From contig NZ_CP102950.1 in the NCBI RefSeq assembly GCF_024741795.1, forward strand, positions 3,348,001-3,412,000: a stretch of DNA of 64,000 nt. Direction: 5' to 3'. The position numbers and the translations under genes were made by a program. Numbering within the stretch: position 1 is the stretch's first letter; each line of letters begins with the position of its first letter. A model generated the notes under the pieces. The model was not told where the DNA came from, did not search any database, and saw nothing but the letters and a program-made list of their open reading frames with translations. Positions 36,250 to 53,324 of this stretch are shown here, in pieces. Source of the DNA: Arthrobacter sp. CJ23. Its GTDB lineage: Bacteria > Actinomycetota > Actinomycetes > Actinomycetales > Micrococcaceae.

Positions 36250-37440
36250 CTACTTGATGATCTTGGTGACACGTCCCGAACCAACGGTGCGGCCGCCTTC
36301 GCGGATAGCGAAGCCGAGGCCCTCTTCCATTGCGATCGGCTGGATGAGCGCAACGGTCATCTCAGTGTTGTCGCCGGGCATAACCATTTCCGTGCCTTCC
36401 GGCAGGGTGATAACGCCGGTGACGTCCGTCGTACGGAAGTAGAACTGCGGGCGGTAGTTCGAGTAGAACGGGTTGTGACGTCCGCCTTCATCCTTGGAAA
36501 GGATGTAGACGTTGGCCTCGAAGTCGGTGTGCGGGGTGATGGAACCCGGCTTGACAACAACCTGGCCACGCTCGACGTCGTCGCGCTTCAGACCGCGGAG
36601 CAGGAGGCCACAGTTCTCGCCGGCCCATGCTTCGTCGAGCTGCTTGTGGAACATCTCGATACCGGTAACCGTGGTCTTCTGGACCGGGCGGATGCCGACG
36701 ATCTCGACCTCGGAGTTGATGGCGAGGGTTCCACGCTCGGCGCGGCCCGTTACAACGGTGCCACGGCCGGTGATCGTGAAGACGTCTTCGATCGGCATCA
36801 GGAACGGCTTGTCGCGGTCACGTACGGGGTCCGGAACGGACTCGTCAACGGCTTCCATGAGGTCCTCAACGGACTTGACCCAGATCGGGTCGCCTTCGAG
36901 GGCCTTCAGGCCGGAAACGCGAACAACGGGAGCGTCGTCGCCGTCGAAGCCCTGAGCGGAAAGCAGCTCACGAACTTCCATTTCAACGAGGTCCAGCAGT
37001 TCTTCGTCGTCAACCATGTCCGACTTGTTCAGCGCAACCAGCAGGTAGGGAACGCCAACCTGGCGGGCGAGCAGAACGTGCTCGCGGGTCTGAGCCATCG
37101 GGCCGTCAGTGGCGGCAACCACGAGGATTGCACCGTCCATCTGTGCGGCACCGGTGATCATGTTCTTGATGTAGTCAGCGTGACCCGGAGCGTCTACGTG
37201 TGCGTAGTGGCGCTTCTCGGTCTGGTACTCAACGTGGGAGATGTTGATCGTGATACCACGCTGGCGCTCTTCCGGAGCAGAGTCGATCGACGCGAAGTCG
37301 CGCTGCTCGTTGAGAGTCGGGTACTTGTCGTACAGCACCTTGGAAATGGCGGCAGTCAGCGTCGTCTTACCGTGGTCAACGTGACCAATGGTGCCGATGT
37401 TGACGTGCGGCTTAGTCCGCTCGAACTTTGCCTTTGCCAC
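36250..37440 (-). CDS. tuf: Elongation factor Tu
   Basis: A 396-residue EF-Tu that carries aminoacyl-tRNA to the ribosome. The GTP-binding motifs are GHVDHGKTT (near 19-27), DAPGH and NKSDMV. All three domains are present and the length is normal. The start is GTG 37440 with AGGAGGAAC upstream. It follows fusA after a 249-base gap with a strong hairpin. No second tuf copy is in the window. Confidence 0.98.
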   Translation of the reverse strand: MAKAKFERTKPHVNIGTIGHVDHGKTTLTAAISKVLYDKYPTLNEQRDFASIDSAPEERQRGITINISHVEYQTEKRHYAHVDAPGHADYIKNMITGAAQMDGAILVVAATDGPMAQTREHVLLARQVGVPYLLVALNKSDMVDDEELLDLVEMEVRELLSAQGFDGDDAPVVRVSGLKALEGDPIWVKSVEDLMEAVDESVPDPVRDRDKPFLMPIEDVFTITGRGTVVTGRAERGTLAINSEVEIVGIRPVQKTTVTGIEMFHKQLDEAWAGENCGLLLRGLKRDDVERGQVVVKPGSITPHTDFEANVYILSKDEGGRHNPFYSNYRPQFYFRTTDVTGVITLPEGTEMVMPGDNTEMTVALIQPIAMEEGLGFAIREGGRTVGSGRVTKIIK

Positions 37441-37584
37441 AGGTTCCTCCTAGAACGATTTCAAGTGAGTTGCTCCTCGGCCGCGCTTTTCGCGGCAGAA
37501 ACTCCAGCAAGTCTACTTGGGGGCTTTGGATTTGGTGAAATTGCAGATTCAGGAACCAATACTAGTCCCTAGAGCCTGTTCGTC

Positions 37585-37626
37585 CAGGTGGCCGGAATCC
37601 GGTCAGGACCGGGAACCGGCCACCTG
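37585..37626 (-). promoter_or_regulatory. Strong nested hairpin between fusA and tuf
   Basis: CAGGTGGCCGG (37585-37595) pairs perfectly with 37616-37626, and an inner CCGGTC/GACCGG stem lies inside. No U run follows on the minus strand. It may be an RNA processing or stability element that lets tuf be expressed more than fusA. Confidence 0.5.
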
Positions 37627-37689
37627 CACAAGGTGCTGTTCTGGTGTCAGAACCTCACCCAAGTTGCTCGCTGTGAAAGTCCGTAAGGA

Positions 37690-39804
37690 CTATTCGCCGC
37701 GGTTCTTCTGGATGATCTCGTCGGCTACTGCCTTCGGGACCTCTGCGTAGCTGTTGAACGTCATGGAGTACACAGCGCGGCCCTGGGTCTTCGAACGCAG
37801 GTCACCAATGTAGCCGAACATGCCGGACAGCGGAACGTGCGCACGGATAACCTTGACGCCTGCTGCGTCCTCCATGGACTGCATCTGGCCACGGCGGGCG
37901 TTCAGGTCACCGATAACGTCACCCATGTATTCCTCAGGGGTGCGGACCTCAACATCCATCAGCGGTTCGAGCAGAACAGGGTTCGCCTTGCGTGCGGCTT
38001 CCTTGAAAGCCATACGGCCGGCGATCTTGAACGCCATTTCCGAGGAGTCAACATCGTGGGACGCGCCGTCAATCAGCGTGGCCTTGATGCCGACAACCGG
38101 GTAACCGGCCAGGACGCCGTCGTTCAGTGCATCCTGGATACCAGCATCCACGGAGGGGATGTATTCGCGCGGAACGCGGCCACCGGTGACCTTGTTCACG
38201 AACTCGTACATCTCGCCGTCGGCGGTGTCCAGCGGCTCGATCGCGATCTGGATCTTTGCGAACTGACCCGAACCACCGGTCTGCTTCTTGTGCGTGTAGT
38301 CAAGGCGCTCAACAGTGCGCTTGATGGTTTCGCGGTAAGCAACCTGCGGCTTGCCAACGTTTGCCTCGACCTTGAATTCGCGGCGCATGCGGTCCACCAG
38401 GATGTCCAGGTGGAGCTCGCCCATGCCGGCGATGATGGTCTGGCCCGTGTCTTCGTTGAGGGAGACCTGGAAGGTCGGGTCCTCAGCGGAGAGCTTCTGG
38501 ATGGCCGTGGAGAGCTTCTCCTGGTCACCCTTGGTGTTGGGCTCGATGGCAACGGAGATAACCGGTGCCGGGAAGCTCATCGACTCAAGCACGATCTGGT
38601 TGTTGGCATCACACAGGGTGTCACCCGTGGTGGTGTCCTTCAGACCGATGGCTGCGTAGATGTGGCCAGCGGTAGCGCCCTCAACGGGCATTTCCTTGTT
38701 GGCGTGCATCTGGAACAGCTTGCCGATGCGCTCCTTCTTGCCCTTGGTGGAGTTGACCACCTGGGCGCCGGCCTCGACGTGACCGGAGTACACGCGGACG
38801 AAGGTCAGCTGACCGAAGAACGGGTGCGCGGCAATCTTGAAGGCGAGGGCCGAGAACGGCTCGTCTGCAGACGGCTTGCGGGTGAGTTCCTTCTCTTCGT
38901 CGCGGGGATCGTGACCGATCATCGGCGGGACGTCGAGCGGGTTCGGCAGGAAGTCGACAACAGCGTCCAGCATCGGCTGCACACCGCGGTTCTTGAAGGC
39001 AGAGCCACACAGAACCGGGTAGAGCTCGGAGTTGATCGTCATCTTGCGGATGCCGGCCTTGAGTTCCTCAACGGTGAGTTCTTCACCTTCGAGGTACTTC
39101 TCCATGAGCTCTTCGGAAGCCTCGGCAACAGTCTCAACGAGCTGCGCACGGTATTCCACAGCCTTGGCCTGGAGATCGGCGGGGATCTCCTGGACCTCGT
39201 ACTTGGCACCCATGGTGACGTCACCCTTGGCATCGCCCGGCCACACCAGTGCGCGCATCTCGAGGAGATCCACGACGCCGACGAAGTCGTTCTCTGCACC
39301 GATCGGCAGCTGGAGAACCAGCGGCTTGGCGCCGAGGCGGCTGATGATGGTGTCTACGGTGAAGTAGAAGTCTGCACCGAGCTTGTCCATCTTGTTGACG
39401 AAGCAGATGCGGGGAACGTTGTACTTGTCAGCCTGGCGCCAAACAGTCTCGGACTGCGGCTCCACGCCTTCCTTGCCGTCGAAGACAGCAACTGCGCCGT
39501 CGAGGACGCGCAGGGAGCGCTCTACCTCAACGGTGAAGTCAACGTGACCCGGGGTGTCAATGATGTTGATCTGGTTCTTGTCCCAGAAGCAAGTCACGGC
39601 GGCAGACGTGATGGTGATGCCGCGTTCCTTTTCCTGTTCCATCCAGTCGGTCGTCGAAGCGCCGTCGTGCGTTTCGCCGATCTTGTGGTTCACACCCGTG
39701 TAGAACAGGATGCGCTCGGTAGTGGTGGTCTTGCCGGCATCGATGTGGGCCATGATGCCAATGTTGCGGACCTTGTTAAGGTCGGTAAGCACGTCCTGTG
39801 CCAC
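37690..39804 (-). CDS. fusA: Elongation factor G
   Basis: A 704-residue translocation GTPase. Motifs are [15 protein letters not shown] (near 18-32), DTPGHVDFT and [10 protein letters not shown]; the five-domain length is normal. The start is GTG 39804. It follows rpsG by 69 bases in the usual str order. Confidence 0.98.
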   Translation of the reverse strand: MAQDVLTDLNKVRNIGIMAHIDAGKTTTTERILFYTGVNHKIGETHDGASTTDWMEQEKERGITITSAAVTCFWDKNQINIIDTPGHVDFTVEVERSLRVLDGAVAVFDGKEGVEPQSETVWRQADKYNVPRICFVNKMDKLGADFYFTVDTIISRLGAKPLVLQLPIGAENDFVGVVDLLEMRALVWPGDAKGDVTMGAKYEVQEIPADLQAKAVEYRAQLVETVAEASEELMEKYLEGEELTVEELKAGIRKMTINSELYPVLCGSAFKNRGVQPMLDAVVDFLPNPLDVPPMIGHDPRDEEKELTRKPSADEPFSALAFKIAAHPFFGQLTFVRVYSGHVEAGAQVVNSTKGKKERIGKLFQMHANKEMPVEGATAGHIYAAIGLKDTTTGDTLCDANNQIVLESMSFPAPVISVAIEPNTKGDQEKLSTAIQKLSAEDPTFQVSLNEDTGQTIIAGMGELHLDILVDRMRREFKVEANVGKPQVAYRETIKRTVERLDYTHKKQTGGSGQFAKIQIAIEPLDTADGEMYEFVNKVTGGRVPREYIPSVDAGIQDALNDGVLAGYPVVGIKATLIDGASHDVDSSEMAFKIAGRMAFKEAARKANPVLLEPLMDVEVRTPEEYMGDVIGDLNARRGQMQSMEDAAGVKVIRAHVPLSGMFGYIGDLRSKTQGRAVYSMTFNSYAEVPKAVADEIIQKNRGE

Positions 39805-39873
39805 GGTGTCTCCCTTTCGGATGGACTACACGTTCGCCGCCGGCTCAATGAGCCGGCGGCGTCCGGAAAGTTT

Positions 39874-40344
39874 TTACCAGCGGTAGTGTGCGAAGGCCTT
39901 GTTCGACTCGGCCATCTTGTGGGTGTCTTCGCGACGCTTCACAGCGGCACCGAGACCGTTCGAGGCATCCAGGATTTCGTTCTGGAGGCGCTCGGTCATG
40001 GTCTTCTCGCGGCGGGCCTTCGAGTAGCCCACGAGCCAACGCAGAGCGAGGGCGGTGGAGCGGCCCGGCTTGACCTCAACCGGAACCTGGTAGGTGGCGC
40101 CACCGACACGGCGGGAGCGGACCTCGAGGGAAGGCTTGACGTTGTCCATGGCCTTCTTGAGGGCTGCAACGGGGTCGCCGCCGGACTTGGCACGTGCACC
40201 TTCGAGTGCGCCGTAAACGATGCGCTCTGCGGTGGACTTCTTGCCGTCAATCAGGACCTTGTTGATCAGCTGGGTGACCAACGGGGAGCCGTAAACGGGA
40301 TCGGAAACTAGCGGCCGCTTCGGGGCCGGACCCTTGCGAGGCAT
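39874..40344 (-). CDS. rpsG: 30S ribosomal protein S7
   Basis: A 156-residue S7, [20 protein letters not shown], the main head-assembly protein, with the C-terminal [13 protein letters not shown]. The frame is open upstream inside rpsL, but family length and the gap of one base after the rpsL stop fix the start at 40344. Confidence 0.97.
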   Translation of the reverse strand: MPRKGPAPKRPLVSDPVYGSPLVTQLINKVLIDGKKSTAERIVYGALEGARAKSGGDPVAALKKAMDNVKPSLEVRSRRVGGATYQVPVEVKPGRSTALALRWLVGYSKARREKTMTERLQNEILDASNGLGAAVKRREDTHKMAESNKAFAHYRW

Positions 40345-40345
40345 A

Positions 40346-40720
40346 TTACTTCTTCTCCATCTTTGCGCCGTAACGGCTGCGGGCCTGCTTGCGGTTCTTG
40401 ACACCCTGGGTGTCGAGCGCGCCACGGACGATCTTGTAGCGGACACCCGGGAGGTCCTTCACACGACCACCGCGAACGAGCACGATGGAGTGCTCCTGGA
40501 GGTTGTGGCCAACACCGGGGATGTAGGCGGTTACTTCAACGCCACCGTTGAGGCGCACACGTGCGACCTTACGCAGAGCCGAGTTCGGCTTCTTCGGGGT
40601 GGTGGTGTAAACGCGGGTGCAAACACCGCGGCGCATCGGGCTGCCCTTAAGCGCAGGAGCCTTGGTCTTGGAGACCTTCGGCGTGCGGCCCTTGCGGACC
40701 AGCTGGTTAATCGTAGGCAC
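40346..40720 (-). CDS. rpsL: 30S ribosomal protein S12
   Basis: A 124-residue S12 of the decoding centre. Lys43 in [12 protein letters not shown] and Lys88 in [12 protein letters not shown] are the sensitive-type residues, so no streptomycin-resistance change is seen. The start is GTG 40720. It is the first gene of the str unit. Confidence 0.98.
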   Translation of the reverse strand: MPTINQLVRKGRTPKVSKTKAPALKGSPMRRGVCTRVYTTTPKKPNSALRKVARVRLNGGVEVTAYIPGVGHNLQEHSIVLVRGGRVKDLPGVRYKIVRGALDTQGVKNRKQARSRYGAKMEKK

Positions 40721-40965
40721 TTTCGTGTTCTCCGTTGGTTTGATCTCTGCCCCCGCGCCCGGACGTCAGTCCGGATATGCGTGGAAGCTTTGGCGTTGTC
40801 CATGCGGCTTTCGGGTCCCGAAGGACTCGTGGGCGTGCAAAAGTGCGGCATTCGTTGCGCACGTAGCCCGCAACCCGGAAACAGGCTCCACCCAGCATCA
40901 TGAGAACAAAACCGAAATGATGCTGCGGCGGCCTTCATCCACTGCCACACAAAACAATTACCAAA

Positions 40966-40971
40966 ATTCTA
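40966..40971 (-). promoter_or_regulatory. Candidate -10 element for the str unit (rpsL)
   Basis: TAGAAT on the minus strand, in a short AT-rich patch downstream of the rpoC hairpins. TTAAGG lies 18 bases upstream as a weak -35. The position is right but the match is only fair. Confidence 0.4.
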
Positions 40972-41074
40972 GCATGGCTTGATCTGAGGCCTTAATCGGG
41001 TGTAAAAGCGCCCGACGGCGGCGGGTGCCGGCCGCCGTCGTCGGGCCTTGCGCCGTGGTGGGCCCCCTTAAGCG

Positions 41075-41111
41075 GGAGGAACCCCGTACTCATTGAGTAC
41101 GGGGTTCCTCC
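41075..41111 (-). terminator. Hairpin terminator after rpoC
   Basis: A 17-bp perfect stem (41075-41091 with 41095-41111) with a three-base loop lies 18 bases after the rpoC stop. The U tract is poor on the minus strand, so a second hairpin at 41011-41045 may help. Confidence 0.8.
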
Positions 41112-41129
41112 TTTAGCGCGTCAGACTCC

Positions 41130-45029
<3,900 letters not shown>

Positions 45030-45094
45030 AGGGTCCCTGTTCTCTCTTGTTCTCTAAATTCTGAAGTCTTGGTTACGGGAAGAGGGAGGTGCCG

Positions 45095-45120
45095 GACGGC
45101 GGGCGGTGAGGCCCGCCGTC
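45095..45120 (-). promoter_or_regulatory. Intercistronic hairpin between rpoB and rpoC
   Basis: GACGGCGGGC (45095-45104) pairs perfectly with 45111-45120 around a six-base loop. There is no U run. It may be a processing or stability element. Confidence 0.5.
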
Positions 45121-45129
45121 GGGCGCCTG

Positions 45130-48636
<3,507 letters not shown>

Positions 48637-48723
48637 GAGGGATCCTTCCACAGACCTTCAGGCGTTTTCAGATCTCCCCCGTTTGCACCCTGCAGAGTGA
48701 CTCCGCAGCGCACTTATCCGGTT

Positions 48724-48734
48724 CCGCTATATGA
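48724..48734 (-). promoter_or_regulatory. TCATATAGCGG motif, rpoB-proximal copy
   Basis: Minus-strand TCATATAGCGG, 87 bases before the rpoB start. It is identical to the copies at 48810-48820 and 8426-8436. Confidence 0.4.
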
Positions 48735-48809
48735 CCCGGCCCCAGTCTGGCCACTTCCTTGCACGTATCAAACGGCATGTCAATGGTGCAGCTGAGAGGT
48801 AAAGCCCAC

Positions 48810-48820
48810 CGCTATATGAA
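48810..48820 (-). promoter_or_regulatory. TCATATAGCGG motif, rpoB-distal copy
   Basis: Minus-strand TCATATAGCGG, 173 bases before the rpoB start and 75 bases from the proximal copy. No -35 element at the usual distance. Confidence 0.4.
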
Positions 48821-49022
48821 GGCTGAAGGTTAACAGGGAAGACGCAAATATCTACGTTACGGCAAATCAGCCTCTCTGTCTACCCCACTTCCCGTCCGAA
48901 TGCAAGCACGGTTGCCGCAGGCACCTATGGCGGAATGGAGCCCCGGTCCGGAACGTTTGAATGGATAGCCGACTTTCCTCGCGGTAGCCTAGGCACACCA
49001 ACACCGGATCGGAAGAGAGATC

Positions 49023-50222
49023 ATGAGCAACACTGCCGACAACAACGACGTTGTCATCCTGGCCGCAGCCCGCACCCCGCAGGGACGGCTGAACGGCCAG
49101 CTGGCCGGATTCACCGCCGTCGAGCTCGGCGCCCATGCCATCAGCTCGGCCATCGCGGCGAGCGGCGTCCCCGCCGACAAGGTGGACGCCGTCATCATGG
49201 GCCAGGTGCTGCAGGCAGGCGCCGGCCAGAACCCCGCCCGCCAGAGCGCCATCGCCGCGGGCGTCGGCTGGAACATCCCGGCCGTGACCATCAACAAGGT
49301 CTGCCTCTCCGGGCTCACGGCAGTGATCGACGCTGCACGCCTGATCCGCAGCGGCGAGGCCACGGTGGTGGTGGCCGGTGGCCAGGAATCCATGACCCGG
49401 GCCCCGCACCTGCTGCCCGGTTCGCGCCAGGGCTGGACCTACGGGGCGATCCAGGCGCTGGACGTGGCGGCCCACGACGGCCTCACCGACGCCTTTGACG
49501 GCCAATCAATGGGCCTGTCGACGGAAAGCAAGAACGTCACGCTCGGCATCGACCGCCGCTCCCAGGACCAGGTGGCCGCAGCCTCGCACCAGCGTGCTGC
49601 CGCCGCGGCGGAACAGGGTGTATTCGACGTCGAGATCGCTCCGCTGAGCGTCAAGCAGCGCAAGGGCGATCCCGTGGTGCTGACGGCCGACGAAGGCATC
49701 CGTGCGCAGACCACCCTGGAAACCCTGGCCCCGCTCCGGGCCGCCTTTGCCAGCGACGGCACCATCACCGCGGGCAACTCCTCTCCCTTGTCCGACGGCG
49801 CCTCCGCACTGGTGCTGACCTCGCGGAAGTTTGCCGAGGACAACGGCCTGGACTACCTGGCAGTGGTGGGCAAGCCCGGCCAGGTCGCCGGACCGGACAA
49901 CTCGCTGCACTCCCAGCCGTCCAACGCCATCAGGAGTGCCCTGGACCGTGCCGGCTGGACCACTGACGACCTGGACTTCATCGAGATCAACGAGGCCTTC
50001 GGCTCCGTGGCCGTCCAGTCCCTGAAGGACCTTGGCTACCCGCTGGAGAAGTGCAACATCCACGGCGGCGCCATCGCCCTGGGCCACCCGATCGGTGCCT
50101 CCGGGGCCCGGCTGGCGCTGCACGCAGCCCATGAACTCAAACGCCGCGGCTCCGGCAAGGCCGCGGTATCCCTGTGCGGCGGCGGCGGCCAGGGCGAAGC
50201 ACTCCTGCTGTACCGGGACTGA
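49023..50222 (+). CDS. Acetyl-CoA C-acetyltransferase (thiolase II)
   Basis: A 399-residue biosynthetic-type thiolase that joins two acetyl-CoA into acetoacetyl-CoA or runs the reverse step. Catalytic residues are Cys94 (NKVCLSG), His355 (GHPIGASGAR) and Cys385 (SLCGGGGQGEA). ATG 49023 has AAGAGAGATC upstream. It is divergent from rpoB and followed 13 bases later by a YbaK-family gene. Confidence 0.95.
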   Translation: MSNTADNNDVVILAAARTPQGRLNGQLAGFTAVELGAHAISSAIAASGVPADKVDAVIMGQVLQAGAGQNPARQSAIAAGVGWNIPAVTINKVCLSGLTAVIDAARLIRSGEATVVVAGGQESMTRAPHLLPGSRQGWTYGAIQALDVAAHDGLTDAFDGQSMGLSTESKNVTLGIDRRSQDQVAAASHQRAAAAAEQGVFDVEIAPLSVKQRKGDPVVLTADEGIRAQTTLETLAPLRAAFASDGTITAGNSSPLSDGASALVLTSRKFAEDNGLDYLAVVGKPGQVAGPDNSLHSQPSNAIRSALDRAGWTTDDLDFIEINEAFGSVAVQSLKDLGYPLEKCNIHGGAIALGHPIGASGARLALHAAHELKRRGSGKAAVSLCGGGGQGEALLLYRD

Positions 50223-50235
50223 TGGGCTGCCACCG

Positions 50236-50703
50236 ATGAGCGGAACGGAACGGTTCCTGGCCGATGCGGCTGCCCGTGGGCTGGACGTCCAGCTTGTGGA
50301 GCGTGCGGCGGCCAGGAGCCTCGAGGAGGCCGCGGAGATCCTGGGCATCACTCCGGCCGACATCGTGAAGTCGCTGGTGGTCAAGCACCGGGACGGAAGC
50401 TTCCTCTTCGCCCTGATCCCGGGCGACCGGCAGATTTCCTGGCCCAAGCTGCGTGCCCTGGTGGGCGTCAACAAGCTCTCGTTGCCGCATGCGGACGTCG
50501 CCTTCGCTGCGACGGGCTATGAGCGCGGCACCATCACGCCGCTGGGGAGCACTACGCCGTGGCCTGTCTATGCGGACGCCAGCATCGCGGGGCGGCGGAT
50601 CTCCATGGGCGCCGGGGCGCACGGCCACAGCGCCTTCGTGGATGCCGATGCCCTCACCGCTGCCCTGGGCGCAGTTGTTGCGGACATCAGCGAACCCAAC
50701 TGA
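50236..50703 (+). CDS. YbaK/EbsC-family aminoacyl-tRNA deacylase
   Basis: A 155-residue YbaK-fold protein that probably hydrolyses mischarged tRNA, such as Cys-tRNA(Pro). ITPADIVKSLVVKHRDGSFL, with the catalytic-type Lys, and RISMGAGAHGHSAFVD are family features. The ATG at 50236 follows the thiolase stop by 13 bases, so the two are probably one operon. The last two codons and the TGA stop are the first bases of an interspersed palindrome (50697-50757). Confidence 0.88.
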   Translation: MSGTERFLADAAARGLDVQLVERAAARSLEEAAEILGITPADIVKSLVVKHRDGSFLFALIPGDRQISWPKLRALVGVNKLSLPHADVAFAATGYERGTITPLGSTTPWPVYADASIAGRRISMGAGAHGHSAFVDADALTAALGAVVADISEPN

Positions 50704-50757
50704 GTCGCAGTAAGTGTCGTTTTGAGCCTCAGAACGACACCTACTGCTACCTAGTTG
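50697..50757. repeat. Interspersed long palindrome, copy 2
   Basis: The 30-base arms at 50697-50726 and 50728-50757 are inverted copies with five mismatches. The ends, CAACTGAGTCGC and GCTACCTAGTTG, match those of the copy at 11191-11254, but the stem core (AGTGTCGTTTTGAG) differs. Its first bases form the end and stop codon of the YbaK-family gene. Confidence 0.85.
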
Positions 50758-50773
50758 AGGGCGTTAAGCAGGA

Positions 50774-50803
50774 AACCCCGCACGGACGGATCCGTGCGGG
50801 GTT
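50774..50803. terminator. Terminator after rplL
   Basis: A 13-bp perfect stem (50774-50786 with 50791-50803), lying 29 bases after the rplL stop and 16 bases from palindrome copy 2. Genes converge here, so it may serve both directions; U tracts are short. Confidence 0.82.
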
Positions 50804-50832
50804 CCTTGGCAAGAACTGCCAGGCAAACCGAA

Positions 50833-51210
50833 TTACTTGAGGGTAACGGTTGCGCCAGCTTCTTCGAGCTGAGCCTTTGCCTTCTCGGCAGCTTCCTTGG
50901 TGGCGCCTTCGAGAACAGCCTTCGGTGCGCTGTCAACCAGGTCCTTGGCTTCCTTGAGGCCGAGGGAGGTGATGGCGCGAACTTCCTTGATCACTGCGAT
51001 CTTCTTGTCGCCAGCAGCCTCGAGGATGACGTCGAAGTCGGTCTTCTCTTCTGCAGCTTCAGCAGCGCCGCCGGCAGCGGGGCCAGCAACAGCAACAGCA
51101 GCAGCCGTAACGTCGAAGGTCTCTTCGAAGAGCGTAACGAACTCGGAGAGCTCGATGATGGACAGTTCCTTGAAAGCTTCAATGAGCTCTTCGTTGGTGA
51201 GCTTCGCCAT
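50833..51210 (-). CDS. rplL: 50S ribosomal protein L7/L12
   Basis: A 125-residue L7/L12. It has an N-terminal dimerisation part ([20 protein letters not shown]), an Ala/Gly hinge near 40-50 and the factor-binding C-terminal domain with [28 protein letters not shown] precedes ATG 51210; the frame open beyond it lies in the spacer and in rplJ. Confidence 0.97.
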   Translation of the reverse strand: MAKLTNEELIEAFKELSIIELSEFVTLFEETFDVTAAAVAVAGPAAGGAAEAAEEKTDFDVILEAAGDKKIAVIKEVRAITSLGLKEAKDLVDSAPKAVLEGATKEAAEKAKAQLEEAGATVTLK

Positions 51211-51286
51211 GTTAGGCGTCCTTCCTTTAGGTGGTGCCATCGCGGGCCGTGCCCGCTCCTGCACCGGAGATTGATTGGGGGAGAAC

Positions 51287-51880
51287 TTAGTTCTCTTCGG
51301 TTGCGGCTTCAGCGGCCTCGGCAGGAGCCGCAACCTCTTCAGCAGCAGCCTCTTCGGCGGCCGGGGCTTCTTCAGCGGCCGGTGCAGATGCGCCGCCCTC
51401 TTCTTCAAGCTTCAGGCGCAGAGCGTCAATGATGCGTGCAGCTGCGGAAGCAGGAGCCTTGAGGACTCCGGCGACACGGGCGAGCTGCAGTTCACGGGAC
51501 TCGAGGGCTGCCAGTGCGGCAACCTCTGCTGCGTTCAGTGCCTTGCCTTCGAAGTAACCGGTCTTGATGACCAGCTGCTTGTTAGCCTTGGCAAAGTCCG
51601 TCAGGCTCTTTGCAGCAGCAACAGCGTCGCCCTTGATGAAGGCAATTGCAGTGGGGCCGGCAAGCTGACCGTCGAATGCTTCGACACCAGCTTCCTTGGC
51701 TGCAATGGCGCTCAGGGTGTTCTTGACGACCGAGTACTTGGTGTCCTGGCCGAGCGCAACACGGAGTGCCTTGAGCTGTGCAACAGAGAGCCCACGGTAT
51801 TCGGTCAGGACAGCGGCGTTCGATTCCTTGAAATCGTTCGTGATCTCAGCTACTGCAGAGATCTTGCTAGGCGTTGCCAT
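51287..51880 (-). CDS. rplJ: 50S ribosomal protein L10 with acidic Ala/Glu tail
   Basis: A 197-residue L10 that anchors L7/L12 to the stalk. The N-terminal RNA-binding part contains [20 protein letters not shown]. The last about 30 residues are Ala/Glu-rich ([13 protein letters not shown]), beyond the normal length. L10 represses its own operon in many bacteria; the leader upstream has a terminator-like hairpin at 51941-51968. Confidence 0.97.
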   Translation of the reverse strand: MATPSKISAVAEITNDFKESNAAVLTEYRGLSVAQLKALRVALGQDTKYSVVKNTLSAIAAKEAGVEAFDGQLAGPTAIAFIKGDAVAAAKSLTDFAKANKQLVIKTGYFEGKALNAAEVAALAALESRELQLARVAGVLKAPASAAARIIDALRLKLEEEGGASAPAAEEAPAAEEAAAEEVAAPAEAAEAATEEN

Positions 51881-52181
51881 AACCCTCCTTCCGGGGAATA
51901 AAGCCGGTCTTCCGGGTCCCCGCTCAAGAGAGCTAAAACTAAAAACGCCCCGCGCAGATGCACGGGGCTTGGCTCAACACAGCAGAAACTGCGGAGACTT
52001 GCGTCGTTCACCTGCGCCGGCCGCCCAATGTTCAGGGTCCTTCGTCAGGGAATTCACTTGAACCTTCCGTGCGTGGCTGCAGAATTGAGCTGCGCCCGAA
52101 AGAGTGGATTCCCATCAACCGACGGTCTTTGGTAGTTCAAGCTTACGGGAGGCGCAACAGCAAACCAAATCGTGCACTGCG
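51881..52181. other. rplJ leader / GNAT downstream region, 301 bases
   Basis: It holds the hairpin with U run at 51941-51968 and must contain the rplJL promoter unless the genes are read through from the GNAT pair. No gene was seen. Confidence 0.65.
51941..51968 (-). terminator. Terminator or attenuator in the rplJ leader
   Basis: GCCCCGTGC pairs with GCGCGGGGC (one U-G pair, minus strand only), followed by GTTTTTAGTTTT. It is 60 bases before the rplJ start and 214 bases after the GNAT stop, so it may be an L10-leader attenuator or the terminator of the GNAT pair. Confidence 0.75.
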
Positions 52182-53324
52182 CTACTCAGAAGAGGTCATC
52201 TTGGGGCCCATATCCGGGAGCTCCTTCTGCCAGAGTCCGGTGACTCCCGCCGTGGTGAATCCGAGCTGCTTGTTGACAGTCAGCAGGTAGCGGTTTTCCG
52301 GGGCGTTCCAGGTGTAGATCACCCGGGCGTCCGGGAACTGCTCGCTCAGCCGTTCCATGTTGGCGACCTTGATGAGGAGCCCGAGTTTGTTGCCGCGGTG
52401 TTCCTGCAGGACCAGGGTGTCGTCCTGGAACACCACGTCCTGCCGCTGAGCCAGGACACTGATGGTGGTCAGGCCGGCCAGCCGTCCGGTGGCGAGGTCC
52501 TCGACGGCGGTGACAACAGTACGGCGGCCCTGCGCCACGGCGGTTTCCTCCGCCTCCCGCAGGATGCCGGCGTCGAACACCATCGCGGACGGCCCGGAAC
52601 CGGCGTCCTCGTCCTCGGGCGCCACCTCGCCGGCAGAGTTCTCCAGCACGGCCACGGCTTCCAGCCAGTCTTCGGGGCAGCGGTCCGTCCAGTGGTGCAG
52701 GCGGTACCTGCCAGCATTGGCCTCCTCCGCTTCGGCCTGGAGCTCGGCCACCAGCTTCGAGTCCAGGGGCAGGGCGCAGGAGCTGAACTGTTCGATGTGC
52801 TGCAGCGCGTAGCCGGCCCGTTGTGCGAAATCGACTTCGCGGCTGGCGATCGGCACGAAACCCAGGCCGCTGCCGGGGACGAGCTGCTCGTCGGCCTGGG
52901 TGTTAAGGGACGCGGCGGGGTGGTTGGTGTCCACCAGGATCATGGTGCGGCCCTCGGCGCGCGCCAGTTGCTCGGCCGCTTCCAGGAGCTGGCGGCCGAC
53001 ACCCTGCCGCTGGTATTCGGGCAGGATATCCAGCGTGAATTCCGCCAGGTCCATGTTGTCCGTCAGCGGCAAGGCGATATCCGCGGTTCCCACAATGAGG
53101 CCGTCAACCTTGGCGACCAGGATGATCTGCCGTTCGTAGGGGTCCGCGAGTTCCAGCAGCTTTTCCAGCGGGGTATAGGCGAGATCGTCGGTACCCCAGG
53201 TCTGCATGCGGACCCTGCGGCCCACTTCGACGGCGGCCAGAAAGTCGGCCGCATCCGCATTGTCCAGGGAATCCGGAACCCAGAGCTGCTCGATCTGAAT
53301 GGTATTTGCCTCGTCTACAGTCAT
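52182..53324 (-). CDS. Double-domain GNAT acetyltransferase, second of a coupled pair
   Basis: A 380-residue protein with two GNAT domains. The first has the acetyl-CoA motif LPEYQRQGVGRQLL near 105-118; the second has QEHRGNKLGLLIKV. WTDRCPED and TWNAPENRYLL are shared with the upstream gene, so the two are paralogs. ATG 53324 overlaps that gene's stop (ATGA), which fixes the start. Acceptor unknown; other double-GNAT enzymes include MshD, but the sequence does not identify it as such. Confidence 0.85.
   Translation of the reverse strand: MTVDEANTIQIEQLWVPDSLDNADAADFLAAVEVGRRVRMQTWGTDDLAYTPLEKLLELADPYERQIILVAKVDGLIVGTADIALPLTDNMDLAEFTLDILPEYQRQGVGRQLLEAAEQLARAEGRTMILVDTNHPAASLNTQADEQLVPGSGLGFVPIASREVDFAQRAGYALQHIEQFSSCALPLDSKLVAELQAEAEEANAGRYRLHHWTDRCPEDWLEAVAVLENSAGEVAPEDEDAGSGPSAMVFDAGILREAEETAVAQGRRTVVTAVEDLATGRLAGLTTISVLAQRQDVVFQDDTLVLQEHRGNKLGLLIKVANMERLSEQFPDARVIYTWNAPENRYLLTVNKQLGFTTAGVTGLWQKELPDMGPKMTSSE

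Larger units (their letters stand above)
40721..41129. other. rpoC-rpsL intergenic region, 409 bases
   Basis: Reading from rpoC: the terminator hairpin at 41075-41111, a second hairpin at 41011-41045 (12 bp with a three-base bulge), a candidate TAGAAT -10 at 40966-40971, and a leader of about 240 bases before rpsL. No gene is apparent. Confidence 0.7.
48637..49022. other. Divergent region between rpoB and thiolase, 386 bases
   Basis: It holds the rpoB leader with two copies of TCATATAGCGG and the start region of the thiolase gene. No gene is visible. TTGACA occurs on the minus strand at 48778-48783, but no -10 lies at the proper distance from it. Confidence 0.65.

Noticed and set aside
37837..40311. 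An 824-codon open frame opposite fusA and rpsG
   Set aside because: Antisense shadow across two conserved genes, with no protein-family features.
40346..40720. Streptomycin-resistance change in rpsL
   Set aside because: Lys43 and Lys88 are both present.
48778..48783. TTGACA as the -35 of an rpoB promoter
   Set aside because: No -10-like sequence lies 16-19 bases downstream.
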